The notes: generated by a model not told the origin, from the sequence alone. Positions 1 through 9,400 are shown, counted from the stretch's first letter. The stretch: 64,000 bases of DNA from Xanthomonas theicola (GCF_014236795.1 NZ_CP049017.1:3822001-3886000), one strand, 5' to 3'. Numbers and translations are program-made.

Positions 1-821
1 CCCATCAGCGCCGGCAGGCGGTCCGGCCCCGGCGGCGGCACGCCCTTGCTGTTGTAGGTGGCGACGGCGCCGCACACCGGCACCCGCGCGAAGTCGTTGA
101 GCAGCGGCAGCACCGCGTCGAACACGTGGCCGCCGACGTTCTCGAAGTAGACGTCGATGCCGTCGCGCGCCGCATCGCGCAGCTGTTCGGCGAAATCGGC
201 GGCGCGATGATCCAGCGCCACGCCCAACCCCAGGTCCTCGCGCAGGTAGCGGCATTTCTTGGCGCCGCCGGCGATGGCGATCACCTTCGCGCCGCGCAAC
301 CTGGCGATCTGCGCGACGCTGGCGCCGACCGGGCCGGTGGCGGCAGCGACCGCCACGGTCTCGCCGCTCTGCGGCTTGCCGATCTCGTGCAGGCCGGCAT
401 AGGCGGTGAAACCGGGCATGCCGTAGACGCCGAGCGCGGTGCTCGGCGGCAGCGGCGACTGCGGGTCGAGCTTGCGCCGCAGGCCGCCGCCATCGGCCAC
501 GACATGCGTCTGCCAGCCGCCGTTCTGCGCCAGCACCAGGTCGCCGGGCTTGAGGTCGGCATGGTGCGATTCCAGCACTTCGGCGACGGTGCTGCCGACC
601 ATCGCCTCGTCCAGCTGCACCGGCGGCGCGTACGACGGCGCATCGCTCATGCGTCCGCGCATGTACGGATCCAGCGACAACCAGCGGTTGCGCAACAGCA
701 CCTGACCGGGGCCGGGCGGCGCCAGCGACGCCTGCTCGATACGGAAATCCTGCACCGTCGGCGCGCCCTGCGGGCGCGATGCGAGGACCACGCGGGTGGT
801 GTTGTGGACAGTGGTACTCAT
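1..821 (-). CDS. MDR-family NADP-dependent oxidoreductase (3' end outside window)
   Basis: Reading leftwards from ATG at 821, the protein runs 273 codons without a stop to the window edge. It matches the medium-chain NADP-dependent reductases of the YncB/CurA (leukotriene B4 12-hydroxydehydrogenase-like) group, which reduce enones with NADPH in the cytoplasm. Visible hallmarks are RNRWLSLDPYMRGRM near residue 48, a Rossmann segment AAATGPVGASVAQIARLRGA, then AGGAKKCRYL and DVYFENVGG. There is no zinc site. The ATG overlaps the stop of the upstream aldo/keto reductase gene (ATGA), so the two are co-transcribed and probably translationally coupled. The physiological substrate cannot be told from sequence. 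Confidence 0.9.
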   Translation of the reverse strand, partial: MSTTVHNTTRVVLASRPQGAPTVQDFRIEQASLAPPGPGQVLLRNRWLSLDPYMRGRMSDAPSYAPPVQLDEAMVGSTVAEVLESHHADLKPGDLVLAQNGGWQTHVVADGGGLRRKLDPQSPLPPSTALGVYGMPGFTAYAGLHEIGKPQSGETVAVAAATGPVGASVAQIARLRGAKVIAIAGGAKKCRYLREDLGLGVALDHRAADFAEQLRDAARDGIDVYFENVGGHVFDAVLPLLNDFARVPVCGAVATYNSKGVPPPGPDRLPALM

Positions 822-1777
822 GCGTCTTCCTTGCTGGCCGCATCCAGCTGCGCGACCTCGTCGGCCGACAGGTCCAGGTGCGCAGCGGCCAACAGGTCCT
901 GCAGTTGCGCGATGCTGGTCGCGCTGGCGATCGGAGCGGTGATGCCGGGGCGCGCGATCAGCCACGCCAGCGCCACCTGCGTCGGCGTAGCCGAATGCTT
1001 GCCGGCGACGTCGTCGAGCGCGGCCAGGATGCGCAGGCCGTGCGCATTGAGATAGCGCGCGACCACGGCTGCGCCGCGCGCCGGGCTCTTGGCGGCATCG
1101 CCGGCGCTGCGGTACTTGCCGCTGAGGAAACCGCGGGCCAGGGCGTAATAGCAGATCACGCCCAGGCCCTGCTCGCGCACCAACGGTTCCAGGCCGGCCT
1201 CGTAGCCGCTACGGTCGTACAGGTTGTACTCGGGCTGCAGCGTTTCGTAGCGCGGCAGGCCGTACTGCGCCGAGACCTTCAGCGCCTCGGTCAGGCGTTG
1301 GGCGCTGTAGTTGGAAGCACCGATCGCGCGCACCTTGCCTTGCTCGATCAGCCGCCCCAACGCGGCCAGCGTCGCTTCCAGCGGCACCGCTTCGTCGTCC
1401 TCGTGCGCCTGGTACAGATCGATCGCGTCGGTCTGCAGGCGCTGCAGCGATTCCTCCACCGCCGCGGCGATGTTGTCGGCGGACAGGCCCGGGCGCTCGT
1501 CCCACTTGCCGACCTTGGTCGCGATCAGCACCTTGTCGCGCTTGCCGCTGCGCTTGAGCCACTGGCCGATGATGGTTTCCGACTCGCCGCCGCGGTGGCC
1601 GGGTGCCCACGCCGAATAGGCATCGGCGGTGTCGATCAGGTTGAAGCCGGCGTCGACGAAGGCGTCGAGCAATTCGAACGAGGTCTTGGCATCGGCACTC
1701 CAGCCGAACACATTGCCGCCGAATGCAAGCGGCATCGCGTGCAGGCCGGAACGGCCGAGTTCGCGCGTGCGCAACAT
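818..1777 (-). CDS. Aldo/keto reductase
   Basis: A 319-residue protein starting at ATG 1777, preceded by GGAGTG; the longer open frame upstream lacks family similarity. It belongs to the aldo/keto reductase superfamily, NADPH-dependent TIM-barrel reductases. Visible are the AKR signature region FNLIDTADAYSAW (catalytic Asp and Tyr), the lysine in IATKVGKW, the QAHEDDE segment in place of the usual H-x-D strand, GASNYSAQRL and the coenzyme-binding end PGITAPIASATS. It is the first gene of an operon with the MDR oxidoreductase and is divergent from the exported methyltransferase across about 175 bases. The substrate is unknown. Confidence 0.93.
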   Translation of the reverse strand: MLRTRELGRSGLHAMPLAFGGNVFGWSADAKTSFELLDAFVDAGFNLIDTADAYSAWAPGHRGGESETIIGQWLKRSGKRDKVLIATKVGKWDERPGLSADNIAAAVEESLQRLQTDAIDLYQAHEDDEAVPLEATLAALGRLIEQGKVRAIGASNYSAQRLTEALKVSAQYGLPRYETLQPEYNLYDRSGYEAGLEPLVREQGLGVICYYALARGFLSGKYRSAGDAAKSPARGAAVVARYLNAHGLRILAALDDVAGKHSATPTQVALAWLIARPGITAPIASATSIAQLQDLLAAAHLDLSADEVAQLDAASKEDA

Positions 1778-1952
1778 GGAAACACTCCGCTGTGATGAAG
1801 CGCGACATGATAGTCGCCCGAGGTTTCGATATCGCGGCAATGGTCGCGAAAACAGCGTTGCGTCTGCGTGATCCGCGCTAACGCGGCGACAACATCCAGG
1901 CTCGCGCGCATGCATGCTAGGCTCGCGCCACATCTCCAGCGGACGTACGCCC

Positions 1953-2810
1953 ATGACGCTTCGAACGACGCTTGCCTGCGCCTGTACCCTGGCCATCGCC
2001 GCGGCGCTGGCGATCCCGACGGCGCAGGCGATCGAGCCTGCCGATAGCGCCACGCTGCCGGCGCCGGATGCGGCGCTGCAGGCCGCGATCGACGGCAGCT
2101 GGTGCGACCGCGTCCATGTCGCGCGCGACGCCTACCGGCACCCTGGGCGGACCCTGGCGTTCTTCGGCATCGCGCCGACGCAGACGGTGATCGAAATCAC
2201 TCCCGGCGGCGGCTGGTACTCGGAAATCCTGGCGCCGTACCTGCGCGAGCACGGCCATTACATCGCCGCGTTGGTCGATCCGGCGGCGGTGCCGGAGGGG
2301 CGCGGCCGCGAGTACCAGCAGACGGCGCGCAGCCAGCTGCAGCAGAAGTTCGAGGCGGCGCCGGCGCAGTATGCACGTGCCAGGTTGGTGGCCTTCTCGC
2401 CGGCCGCACCGGTGTTCGGCCCGGCCGATTCGGCCGACCTGGTGCTGACCTTCCGCAACGTGCACAACTGGCGCATGGCCGGCCAGGTCGAGGGCATGTT
2501 CAAGGGCTTCTACCAGGTGCTCAAGCCCGGCGGCGTGCTCGGCGTGGTCGAACACCGCGCCAAGGCCGACGTGCCGGCCGACGACAAGAGCGGCTACGTG
2601 GGCCAAGCGCAGGCGATCGCGATGGCCGAGGCCGCCGGCTTCAGGCTGGCCGGCAAAAGCGAGGTCAACGCCAATCTGCGCGACACCAAGGACTACCCGG
2701 GTGGCGTGTGGACGCTGCCGCCGAGCAACAAGCACGCAGCGGCCGACGACGCCAAGTACCAGGCGATCGGCGAGAGCGACCGGATGACGCTGAAGTTCGT
2801 CAAGCCCTGA
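1953..2810 (+). CDS. Exported class I SAM-dependent methyltransferase-like protein
   Basis: 285 residues from ATG 1953. The first 25 residues form a clear Sec signal peptide (MTLRTTLACACTLAIAAALA, cleavage after AQA). The mature part has a methyltransferase fold: motif I is VIEITPGGGWYSEILAPYL, followed by DSADLVLTFRNVHNW and the post-motif LKPGGVLGVVEHR. Exported proteins of this family are common in Xanthomonas and relatives, but their substrate is not known. A methyltransferase in the periplasm would lack an obvious SAM supply, so the biochemical role is uncertain. It stands alone, 99 bases before rluE. Confidence 0.85.
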   Translation: MTLRTTLACACTLAIAAALAIPTAQAIEPADSATLPAPDAALQAAIDGSWCDRVHVARDAYRHPGRTLAFFGIAPTQTVIEITPGGGWYSEILAPYLREHGHYIAALVDPAAVPEGRGREYQQTARSQLQQKFEAAPAQYARARLVAFSPAAPVFGPADSADLVLTFRNVHNWRMAGQVEGMFKGFYQVLKPGGVLGVVEHRAKADVPADDKSGYVGQAQAIAMAEAAGFRLAGKSEVNANLRDTKDYPGGVWTLPPSNKHAAADDAKYQAIGESDRMTLKFVKP

Positions 2811-2909
2811 GCGACGGCGCGGGTGTCGGAAACGCGGCGCAGGCGTGGCAGCATGTGGCACGCGCCGCTGCGCCAATCCCGGATTCCTGGTGTTCCAGTT
2901 GCCGTCTTC

Positions 2910-3446
2910 ATGCTGATCGCGTTCAACAAGCCGTTCAATGTGCTGTGCCAGTTCACCGACCGCAGCGATCCGCCGCGGCGCACGCTGGCCGGCTTCGGCC
3001 TTCCCGCCGGGGTGTATCCGGCAGGGCGGCTGGACTACGACAGCGAGGGCCTGCTGCTGCTGACCGATGACGGCGCGCTGGCGCACCGCGTGACCGATCC
3101 GCGGCACAAGCAGCCGAAGAAGTACTGGGTGCAGGTGGAGGGCACGCCGCAACCGGAGCAGTTGCAGCGCCTGCGCGATGGCGTGGTCTTGAACGACGGG
3201 CCCACCGCGCCGACGCAGGCGAGCGTGCTGCAGGCGGCGCCGGCGCTGTGGCCGCGCCATCCGCCGGTGCGCTTCCGCAGGACGCTGCCCGATGCGTGGC
3301 TGCAGATCGTGCTGCGCGAAGGCCGCAACCGGCAGGTCCGGCGCATGACCGCCGCGGTCGGCCTGCCGACCTTGCGCCTGGTGCGCGCGGCGATCGGCGC
3401 GCACCGCCTGGACGGATTGCGGCCGGGCGCGTGGCGGCTGCTGTAG
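2910..3446 (+). CDS. rluE: 23S rRNA pseudouridine synthase RluE
   Basis: 178 residues from ATG 2910. RluE isomerises U2457 of 23S rRNA to pseudouridine. The RsuA/RluB/E/F family signature is plain: MLIAFNKPFNVLCQF at the N-terminus, the catalytic loop PAGRLDYDSEGLLLLTDDG (catalytic Asp of GRLD), KKYWVQVEG, and the C-terminal LREGRNRQVRRMTAAVGLPT. No S4 domain precedes the catalytic domain, which fits RluE rather than RluB/RluF. The upstream in-frame extension to 2823 lacks family similarity, so the internal ATG was chosen. Confidence 0.93.
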   Translation: MLIAFNKPFNVLCQFTDRSDPPRRTLAGFGLPAGVYPAGRLDYDSEGLLLLTDDGALAHRVTDPRHKQPKKYWVQVEGTPQPEQLQRLRDGVVLNDGPTAPTQASVLQAAPALWPRHPPVRFRRTLPDAWLQIVLREGRNRQVRRMTAAVGLPTLRLVRAAIGAHRLDGLRPGAWRLL

Positions 3447-3456
3447 CGCGGCTGCT

Positions 3457-3524
3457 GTAGGAGCGGCTTCAGCCGCGACCAGACTGCACCGGAAAGCGTC
3501 GCGGCTGATGGCCCGAGGCCACCC
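3457..3524. repeat. Intergenic palindromic repeat (Xanthomonas REP-like), two units
   Basis: A GGAGCGGCTTCAGCCGCGA palindrome at 3460-3478 is followed at 3498-3524 by an inverted partner beginning GTCGCGGCTGATGGCC. The same unit recurs at 16579, 21215 and 57157. It lies just after the rluE stop, as REP-type elements usually do, and could form a hairpin in the transcript. Confidence 0.75.
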
Positions 3525-3578
3525 ATTGGCCTGAGGCCCCCAGAGCCGCCCCTTGTATCTGGACATGGCGTCTCTACG

Positions 3579-3940
3579 GTGTTCACGAGCGCGGCATCGA
3601 TGCTGGCCGAACGTGGCAACGTGGAGCGCTTCGCCCCTGCCTCGGCGGCCACCGCCTTCGCCGGACTGAACCGGCGCTTGCAGGAGTGCGGCGCCCGCCC
3701 CGCCAGGCCAGGTCTGCATCGCCCGCACCGGTTCACCGCGCCTGCGCGCCGGACCCTGCATGCCGGCCCTGCTCGCCATGACGCCTCCCCCGCTCGTCCG
3801 TGCGCGCCAGTAGCGCCTGCTCGAACGCGGCAAGGCCGGCAAGCAGATCGCCCACGCCGCCATGCGTCAGCTACGGCACATCGCCGACGGCCTGCTCGAC
3901 TCACGCACGCCCTGCGATCCTCAAAAGGCATTTGCATATC
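3579..3940 (+). pseudogene. IS110-family transposase, 3' remnant
   Basis: Reading frames here keep the C-terminal landmarks of an IS110-family transposase (transposase_20 part). One frame gives VERFAPASAATAFAGLNRRL, another gives VCIARTGSPRLR, and the same second frame after an in-frame stop gives LLERGKAGKQIAHAAMRQL and the closing CDPQKAFAYQ. There is at least one frameshift and one nonsense codon, and no N-terminal catalytic part is present. It abuts the IS5-type terminal repeat at 3941, so the IS5 element probably inserted into or next to this remnant. Confidence 0.7.
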
Positions 3941-4922
3941 AGAACTTATCCGTAAGTTATTAAACTTCTGATCCGAACCGCAGAGAACGCGGCGGCGGAT
4001 CGGGACCATGGCTAAGCGCGTCGAATCGTGGGTCGTGGCCGATGACGTCTGGGAACGGGTTGAGCCGCTGATGCCGCTGCGCTTGGCGGCGCACCGGGTA
4101 TCTGGTCGCAAGCCAGGAGCGGGCCGACCACCGAAGCCGGCGCGGCAGGTGTTGGAGGCCGTCGTCCATGGGCTGCGCACCGGCGGCCAGTGGAAGGCGC
4201 TGCCCAAGGAGCGCTTGGCTAGCGCAAGTGCCATCCACCAACGCTTCCTGGAGTGGGCGGCGGCGGGCTTCTTCGACGCGTTGTGGAAAGGGCTGGCCGA
4301 GTACGACCAGATGGCGGGCATTGCCTGGCGCTGGCAGGGCGTCGACGGCGCGATGATGAAGGCGCCATTGGCTCAAGAAACCGTCGGCCCGAATCGGATG
4401 GATCGGGGGAAAAACGGGCAGCAAGCGACAGCTGCGGGTGGCCGGGCGTGGCGTCGGGTTGTCGCTCGTGGTGAGCGGGGCCAACGTTCATGACGGCAAG
4501 GCGCTTGATGGCGTCCTCGGCGCCATCGCCGTCAGGCGCAAGGATCGGCCGCATCGGCCAAACAAGCATCCGTGCGCCGACGCGGGCGACCGCGGCGTGC
4601 CGCATCTGCGCACCATCGAGCGCCACGGCGACATTCCCCATGTCCTCGATCGCCGCAAAGCGGCCGATGACAAGCGGGGTGACCCGAAGAAAAAGGCCCG
4701 ACGGCGGGGGGCGAGGTCTGCCATGGCGGGCGGGCGGGGCATGCGCCAGATCGCCGCGCGCGCCGATGATAGCGCCTGCCCATCAAGGACCCGCACAACC
4801 CGGACCAACGGCCCCCCCCCCCCCGCTTTTCCGGGTCCCCGGTCCCGAGTCCCGCTCGCCGCGGCCATTATCGCGTTCCGCAAGGGACCGGTCCGGGTCG
4901 ATACAATTTACGGATAAGTTCT
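3941..4922 (+). mobile_element. IS5-family element, degenerate
   Basis: Imperfect terminal inverted repeats AGAACTTATCCGTAAGTT (3941) and its near-complement ending at 4922 bound about 980 bp with a broken IS5-type transposase. I cannot see a convincing target duplication. The element carries a run of 13 C at 4812-4824. Confidence 0.8.
4008..4917 (+). pseudogene. IS5-family transposase, multiply frameshifted
   Basis: The N-terminal half reads MAKRVESWVVADDVWERVEP through KPARQVLEAVVHGLRTGGQW and QGVDGAMMKAPLAQE, the first catalytic Asp region. A frameshift near 4420 moves the rest to another frame (VSGANVHDGKALDG, PHLRTIERHGDIPHV). Beyond about 4700 the sequence is scrambled, and the family ending AAAIIAFRKGPVRV reappears only at the end. 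The DDE catalytic core cannot be assembled from any single frame, so the copy should be inactive. Confidence 0.8.
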
Positions 4923-4992
4923 TGGAGGGGAAGACGGTATCTACAAGGGGTAGAACGCATGCATCAAGAATGCGCACGCCTGCGGTCGGCAC

Positions 4993-5024
4993 AAAAAAGC
5001 GATCGGATGCGTTATCCGGTCGCT
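4993..5024 (-). terminator. Rho-independent terminator for the 5077-5490 gene
   Basis: On the minus strand, stem AGCGACCGGAT (5024-5014) pairs with ATCCGATCGCT (5008-4998) around a short loop, with one mismatch, and is followed by six T. It sits about 50 bases past the stop of the 137-residue membrane protein gene. Confidence 0.8.
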
Positions 5025-5076
5025 GTTTTCAATGGCGCTGCTGTCGTCGCTGTCGCCAGCGACGATCCTGCCACCC

Positions 5077-5490
5077 TTATTCCTCGGTGGCTTCCTGCGC
5101 GGCCGCGGCGCGGCGGGAAACCCGCGTCGCCGAACGGCGTGCGCCGGCATTGCCGCGCTTGCTGGCCTCGATGCGCCGCGAATCGCCTTCGATCGGCGCG
5201 TTCTTGTTGCGCTGGCGCTTGCGGTACACCGCGTAGCCGAGCAGGCCGGCGCCCAGCGCGACCGCGGCGATCGCGATGACCGGATTGCGCCGTACCACGC
5301 TGCGCGCGACCTTGGAGCCGGTCTTCACCGCGCCCATCGCCGCACCGGTCTTGAGTGCGCCCATCGCCGCGCTCGACTGCAACCACTTGTTCGCCTGAGG
5401 CCCGATGTGCCTGAGGCTGTCACCGGCATGGCTGGCGAGATCCAACGCGCGGTCGACGGCACGGTCGGTGATGATGGTCAGCTTGCTCAT
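5077..5490 (-). CDS. Small single-span membrane protein, unknown function
   Basis: 137 residues from ATG 5490. The N-terminal 75 residues are amphipathic with an alanine/glycine repeat (AAMGALKTGAAMGAVKTGSK). One transmembrane helix follows (NPVIAIAAVALGAGLLGYAV), then a strongly basic tail with YRKRQRNKN and SRRAAAAQEATEE. This layout resembles small envelope or stress-related membrane proteins, but I do not recognise a named family. It is monocistronic, with a good terminator downstream. The 290 bases between it and hrpB contain no supported gene. Confidence 0.7.
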   Translation of the reverse strand: MSKLTIITDRAVDRALDLASHAGDSLRHIGPQANKWLQSSAAMGALKTGAAMGAVKTGSKVARSVVRRNPVIAIAAVALGAGLLGYAVYRKRQRNKNAPIEGDSRRIEASKRGNAGARRSATRVSRRAAAAQEATEE

Positions 5491-5781
5491 GGGCGCCCCT
5501 AGTGGCAGGAATAAGAATGTGAGTGTCCCCTGGTTGCCGTATAGACCGTGTTAGCGCGCAGTCGTCCGGCGGCTGAATATGCGGCATCGGCCGCGGCGTC
5601 GGATCGGTGCCTGCGGCCGCCAAGCCGGCCTGGCGGCGGACGTTGCAATTGCCGCCGGCGCACGCCGCGCGAGACCCGGCGCTGGCCTGCCCGCCAAGGC
5701 CCGGTTGCGGCCGGCGGCGTCGCGGCCTGCACGCGGGATTTCCGTTTTCGCCATCTTTGGCCTGGCGCGCTGGCAGCGTGT

Positions 5782-8367
5782 TCAGGTGCCGCGCGGCTTG
5801 GCCCGATGGCTGGCGGTGGCGGTCCATGGATCGTCTGGCCACGGATGCCGCGGATAGCGGCCCTTCATTTCCTTCTTCACTTCCGGATAGGTGCTGGACC
5901 AGAAATTGCGCAGATCCTGGGTCACCTGCAGCGGGTGTCCGCCGGGGGAGAGCAGGTGCAGCACCAGCGGCACGCGGCCGTCGGCGATGCGCGGAGTATC
6001 GGCCAGGCCGAACAGTTCCTGCAGCTTCACCGCCAGCACCGGCGGCAGCGGTTGGCCGTCGTGGTCGCGCGTGTAGTCGATGCGCCGCGCCATGCCCGAC
6101 GGCACGGTGATCCTGGTCGGCGCGTGGCGATCGAGCGCCTGCCGCCGGTCCCACGGCAGCAGCGACTGCAGCGCTTGGCCGAGGCCGTCTTCGCCGAGCG
6201 CATCGAGCCGGGTCTTGCCGGCGAAGGCCGGGCGCAGCCAGTGCTCGAGGCCGCCCAGCAATGCCGCGTCGCCGAAATCGGGCAGCGCCAGTTCGGGCAT
6301 CCATGCGCGCAGCCCGGCCACGCGCGCGCGCCACTGCACCAGTGTCTGGCTCCAGGGCAGCACCGCCAGGCCGAGCTCGCGCACCGCCTCGGTCAGCGCC
6401 GCCGCCGCATGCGCCGGATCGACGCGGCCGGCGGGACGGCTGTCGAGCACGATGCGGTCGAAGCGGGTTTCGCGCAACGCATGCAACGCGCGCCGCTCGG
6501 CGTCCCAGCGCACCACGTCCTGCTGCACGAAGCGCTGGGGAAAATCGGCGCGCAGGCGCGCCTCATCCAGTGGCGCGGCACGCAGCAGCAGTGCGTCCTT
6601 GGCCTCGTCGCGCAGTTCGGTGGCGACCAGCCACGGTTCGCCACGCAGGTCGCTGTGGTCGAACAGGCGCGCGCTGCGGCCGTTGGCCAGCAGGTAGCGC
6701 AGCGGATCGGCGGGGTGGCGGGTGGCGATGCGGTCGGGGAAGGCGTGGGCGAGCAGGTCGCCGAGTTCGTGCGCGTCCACGCTGTGCGGCGGCGCGGCGG
6801 CGCGGCGCAGGCGCCGCCGCCACTGCCTGGCGGCCGCATCGATCGCGGCCAGGCCGCCACGGTTGGCGTCGTGCGGGGCGCGGCCGCGGCGAAACGCGGC
6901 CAGCGCGCGCCAGCGCGCGGCCAGCGCATCGCCGCCATGGCGCAGCGGGTCGCGCGCCTCGACCAGCGCGGCCAGGTCGCAGGCCAGCGCCTGCGCACGT
7001 GCATCCGGCGCGGCAAGCAGCATCGCCGCCAGCCGCGGATGGGTGCCCAGCGCGAGCATGCGCCGGCCGGCCGCGGTGATGGCGTAGTTCTCGCTCAGCG
7101 CGCCCAGCCGCTGCAGCAGTTCGCGTGCGGCCGCCAGCGCCCCAGTCGGCGGCGGATCGACGAAACGCAGCGCGTCGCTGCCCCAGGCGGCCAGCTCCAG
7201 CGCCAGCCCGGCCAGTTCCACCTGTAGGATTTCTGCGCGGCGCTGCGCCTCCAGGCGCTGCGATTGCGGCCACAGCCGGTACGCCCAGCCCGCGGCGAGG
7301 CGACCGGCGCGGCCGGCGCGCTGGTCGGCCGAAGCCTGCGCGATGGCGGTCACGTCCAGCCGCGAGAAACCGCTGTTGGGGTCGTAACGCGGCTCGCGCG
7401 CCAGGCCGGCATCGATCACCACGCGCACGCCGGGCAGGGTGACCGAGGATTCGGCCACGTTGGTCGCCAGCACTACGCGGCGGCGACCATCCGGTGCGGG
7501 TTGCAGCACCTTGGTTTGCTGCGCGACCGGCAGCTCGCCATGCAACGGCAACACATCGACCCCGTTCCCTTCTGCTCCTGGGACAAGGTGGCGCGCAGCG
7601 CCGGACGAGGGGACGCCCAAGGCGATGCCAGAGGAGGACTCGGCCGACGCCCCAGCAGTTGCCTCCAGCGCCGCCTGCACCCGCGCGATCTCGCGCTGCC
7701 CGGGCAGGAACACCAGCACGTCGCCGGGATGCTGCTGCAGCGCGTGCTCGGCGGCGCGGCGGGTCTGCGCTTCCAGCGATTCCTCGCGCCGCGCCGGGAA
7801 ATGCGCGATCTCCACCGGATGGCTGCGGCCGGTACTGGACAGGCGCGGTGCATCTAGGAACCGCGCCAGGCGTTCGCCATCCAGCGTCGCCGACATCACC
7901 ACGATGCGCAGGTCCTCACGCACCTGCGCCTGCACGTCCAGCGCCAGCGCCAGGCCGAGGTCGGCAACCAGGTGGCGTTCGTGGAACTCGTCGAACAGCA
8001 GCGCGCCGACGCCGTCGAGCATCGGATCGTCCTGGAGCATCCGGGTCAGGATGCCCTCGGTGACCACCTCGATGCGGGTGCGCGCGGACACCTTGTTCTC
8101 GAAGCGGATGCGGTAGCCCACGGTCTCGCCCGGCGCCTCGCCGCGTTGTCGCGCCATGAACGTGGCGGCGCTGCGCGCGGCGACCCGGCGTGGCTCCAGC
8201 ATCACGATGCGGCGGCCGTGCAGCCATGGCGCAGCCAGCAGCGCCGGGGGCACCTGGGTGGTCTTGCCGGCGCCCGGCGGAGCCTCCAGCACCAGCCGCG
8301 GATGCGCGGCGAGGCTGTCGCGGATCTGCGGCAGCAGCGGGTCGATCGGGAAAACGGGAGAGGCCAT
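5782..8367 (-). CDS. hrpB: ATP-dependent DEAH-box helicase HrpB
   Basis: 861 residues from ATG 8367. HrpB is a DEAH/RHA-type RNA helicase. In order are the Walker A motif EAPPGAGKTTQVPPALL, Ia MLEPRRVAARSAA, motif II read here as DEFHERH, SAT in VVMSATLDGERLA, motif V LATNVAESSVTLPGV, and motif VI QRAGRAGRLAAGWAYRLW. The HrpB-specific C-terminal domain ends in FWSSTYPEVKKEMKGRYPRHPWPDDP. About 28 extra residues rich in Ser/Gly/Ala (GASAESSSGIALGV onward) lie between the LEATA segment and VDVLPLHGELP, probably a surface loop. The gene is intact. Its role in Xanthomonas is not known in detail. Confidence 0.95.
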   Translation of the reverse strand: MASPVFPIDPLLPQIRDSLAAHPRLVLEAPPGAGKTTQVPPALLAAPWLHGRRIVMLEPRRVAARSAATFMARQRGEAPGETVGYRIRFENKVSARTRIEVVTEGILTRMLQDDPMLDGVGALLFDEFHERHLVADLGLALALDVQAQVREDLRIVVMSATLDGERLARFLDAPRLSSTGRSHPVEIAHFPARREESLEAQTRRAAEHALQQHPGDVLVFLPGQREIARVQAALEATAGASAESSSGIALGVPSSGAARHLVPGAEGNGVDVLPLHGELPVAQQTKVLQPAPDGRRRVVLATNVAESSVTLPGVRVVIDAGLAREPRYDPNSGFSRLDVTAIAQASADQRAGRAGRLAAGWAYRLWPQSQRLEAQRRAEILQVELAGLALELAAWGSDALRFVDPPPTGALAAARELLQRLGALSENYAITAAGRRMLALGTHPRLAAMLLAAPDARAQALACDLAALVEARDPLRHGGDALAARWRALAAFRRGRAPHDANRGGLAAIDAAARQWRRRLRRAAAPPHSVDAHELGDLLAHAFPDRIATRHPADPLRYLLANGRSARLFDHSDLRGEPWLVATELRDEAKDALLLRAAPLDEARLRADFPQRFVQQDVVRWDAERRALHALRETRFDRIVLDSRPAGRVDPAHAAAALTEAVRELGLAVLPWSQTLVQWRARVAGLRAWMPELALPDFGDAALLGGLEHWLRPAFAGKTRLDALGEDGLGQALQSLLPWDRRQALDRHAPTRITVPSGMARRIDYTRDHDGQPLPPVLAVKLQELFGLADTPRIADGRVPLVLHLLSPGGHPLQVTQDLRNFWSSTYPEVKKEMKGRYPRHPWPDDPWTATASHRAKPRGT

Positions 8368-8479
8368 CGGTCCAGGATACGGATCGCCCGCGCGGCTGTA
8401 GAGCGCGGCCGCCGCCCGCCCGGTGCCGGCGCCCGTACAATCCCCGGGTTTCCCTGCCTGGCTTCCTCGGCGTACCCGC

Positions 8480-9277
8480 ATGACCCTGATCGATATCGGC
8501 GCCAACCTCACCCACGAGTCCTTCGATCGCGACCGCGGCGCGGTGCTGCAGCGCGCACGCGATGCCGGCGTCGCGCAGTTGGTGGTCACCGGCGCCAGCC
8601 GCGCGCACTCGCCGCTGGCGCTGCAGCTTGCGCAGCGCCATCCCGGTTTCCTGTACGCCACCGCCGGCGTGCATCCGCACCATGCGCTCGAATACACCGC
8701 CGAATGCGACGCCGAACTGCGCGCGCTGCATGCGCATGCCGAAGTGGTGGCGGTGGGCGAGTGCGGGCTGGATTACTTCCGCGACCTTGCGCCGCGCCCG
8801 GCGCAGCACCGCGCCTTCGAGCGCCAGCTGCAGCTGGCGGCCGAAACCGGCAAGCCGCTGTTCCTGCACCAGCGCGATGCGCATGCGGACTTCCTGGCGC
8901 TGATGCGCCAGTTCGACGGCAGGCTCGGTCCGGCGGTGGTGCATTGCTTCACCGGCACGCGCGAGGCGTTGTTCGACTACCTGGACCGCGACTGGTACAT
9001 CGGCATCACCGGCTGGCTGTGCGACGAACGCCGCGGCGCGCATCTGCGCGAACTGGTCGGCCACATCCCCGCCACGCGGTTGATGATCGAGAGCGACGCG
9101 CCGTACCTGCTGCCGCGCACGCTCGAGCCGTTGCCGAAGGATCGGCGCAACGAGCCGGCGTTTCTGGCGCACATCGTCGAGGAGCTGGCGCGCGACCGTG
9201 GCGAGGACGCGGCGGCGACCGCGGCGGCGACCACCGCCACCGCGCGCGGGTTCTTCCGCTTGCCCGACGGTGCATGA
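8480..9277 (+). CDS. tatD: TatD-family metal-dependent DNase
   Basis: 265 residues from ATG 8480. The TatD family is a TIM-barrel amidohydrolase fold with two-metal 3'-5' exonuclease activity implicated in DNA repair. Metal ligands are visible: the N-terminal strand MTLIDIGANLTHESF carries Asn where many paralogs have H-x-H (typical of TatD itself), then GVHPHHAL, GECGLDYFRD, LFLHQRDAH, VVHCFTG and the C-terminal MIESDAPYLLPR. It is divergent from hrpB with about 110 bases between. Subfamily (TatD rather than YcfH/YjjV) is inferred from the GANL-T motif. Confidence 0.9.
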   Translation: MTLIDIGANLTHESFDRDRGAVLQRARDAGVAQLVVTGASRAHSPLALQLAQRHPGFLYATAGVHPHHALEYTAECDAELRALHAHAEVVAVGECGLDYFRDLAPRPAQHRAFERQLQLAAETGKPLFLHQRDAHADFLALMRQFDGRLGPAVVHCFTGTREALFDYLDRDWYIGITGWLCDERRGAHLRELVGHIPATRLMIESDAPYLLPRTLEPLPKDRRNEPAFLAHIVEELARDRGEDAAATAAATTATARGFFRLPDGA

Positions 9278-9400
9278 GGGCGCAGGCACGTTCCTGTAGA
9301 TACCGTCTTCAGCCGCGACGGGCGTTACCGGCAACCCCTGTACAGGTTGCATGGCCCGTCGCGACGCAAGCGCCGGCCCTGAGCCGGCGCGCGGCCCGCG

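Noticed and set aside
5491..5781. Minus-strand ORFs between hrpB and the small membrane protein gene
   Set aside because: Arg/Pro-rich frames without domain similarity or start context; treated as a non-coding gap.
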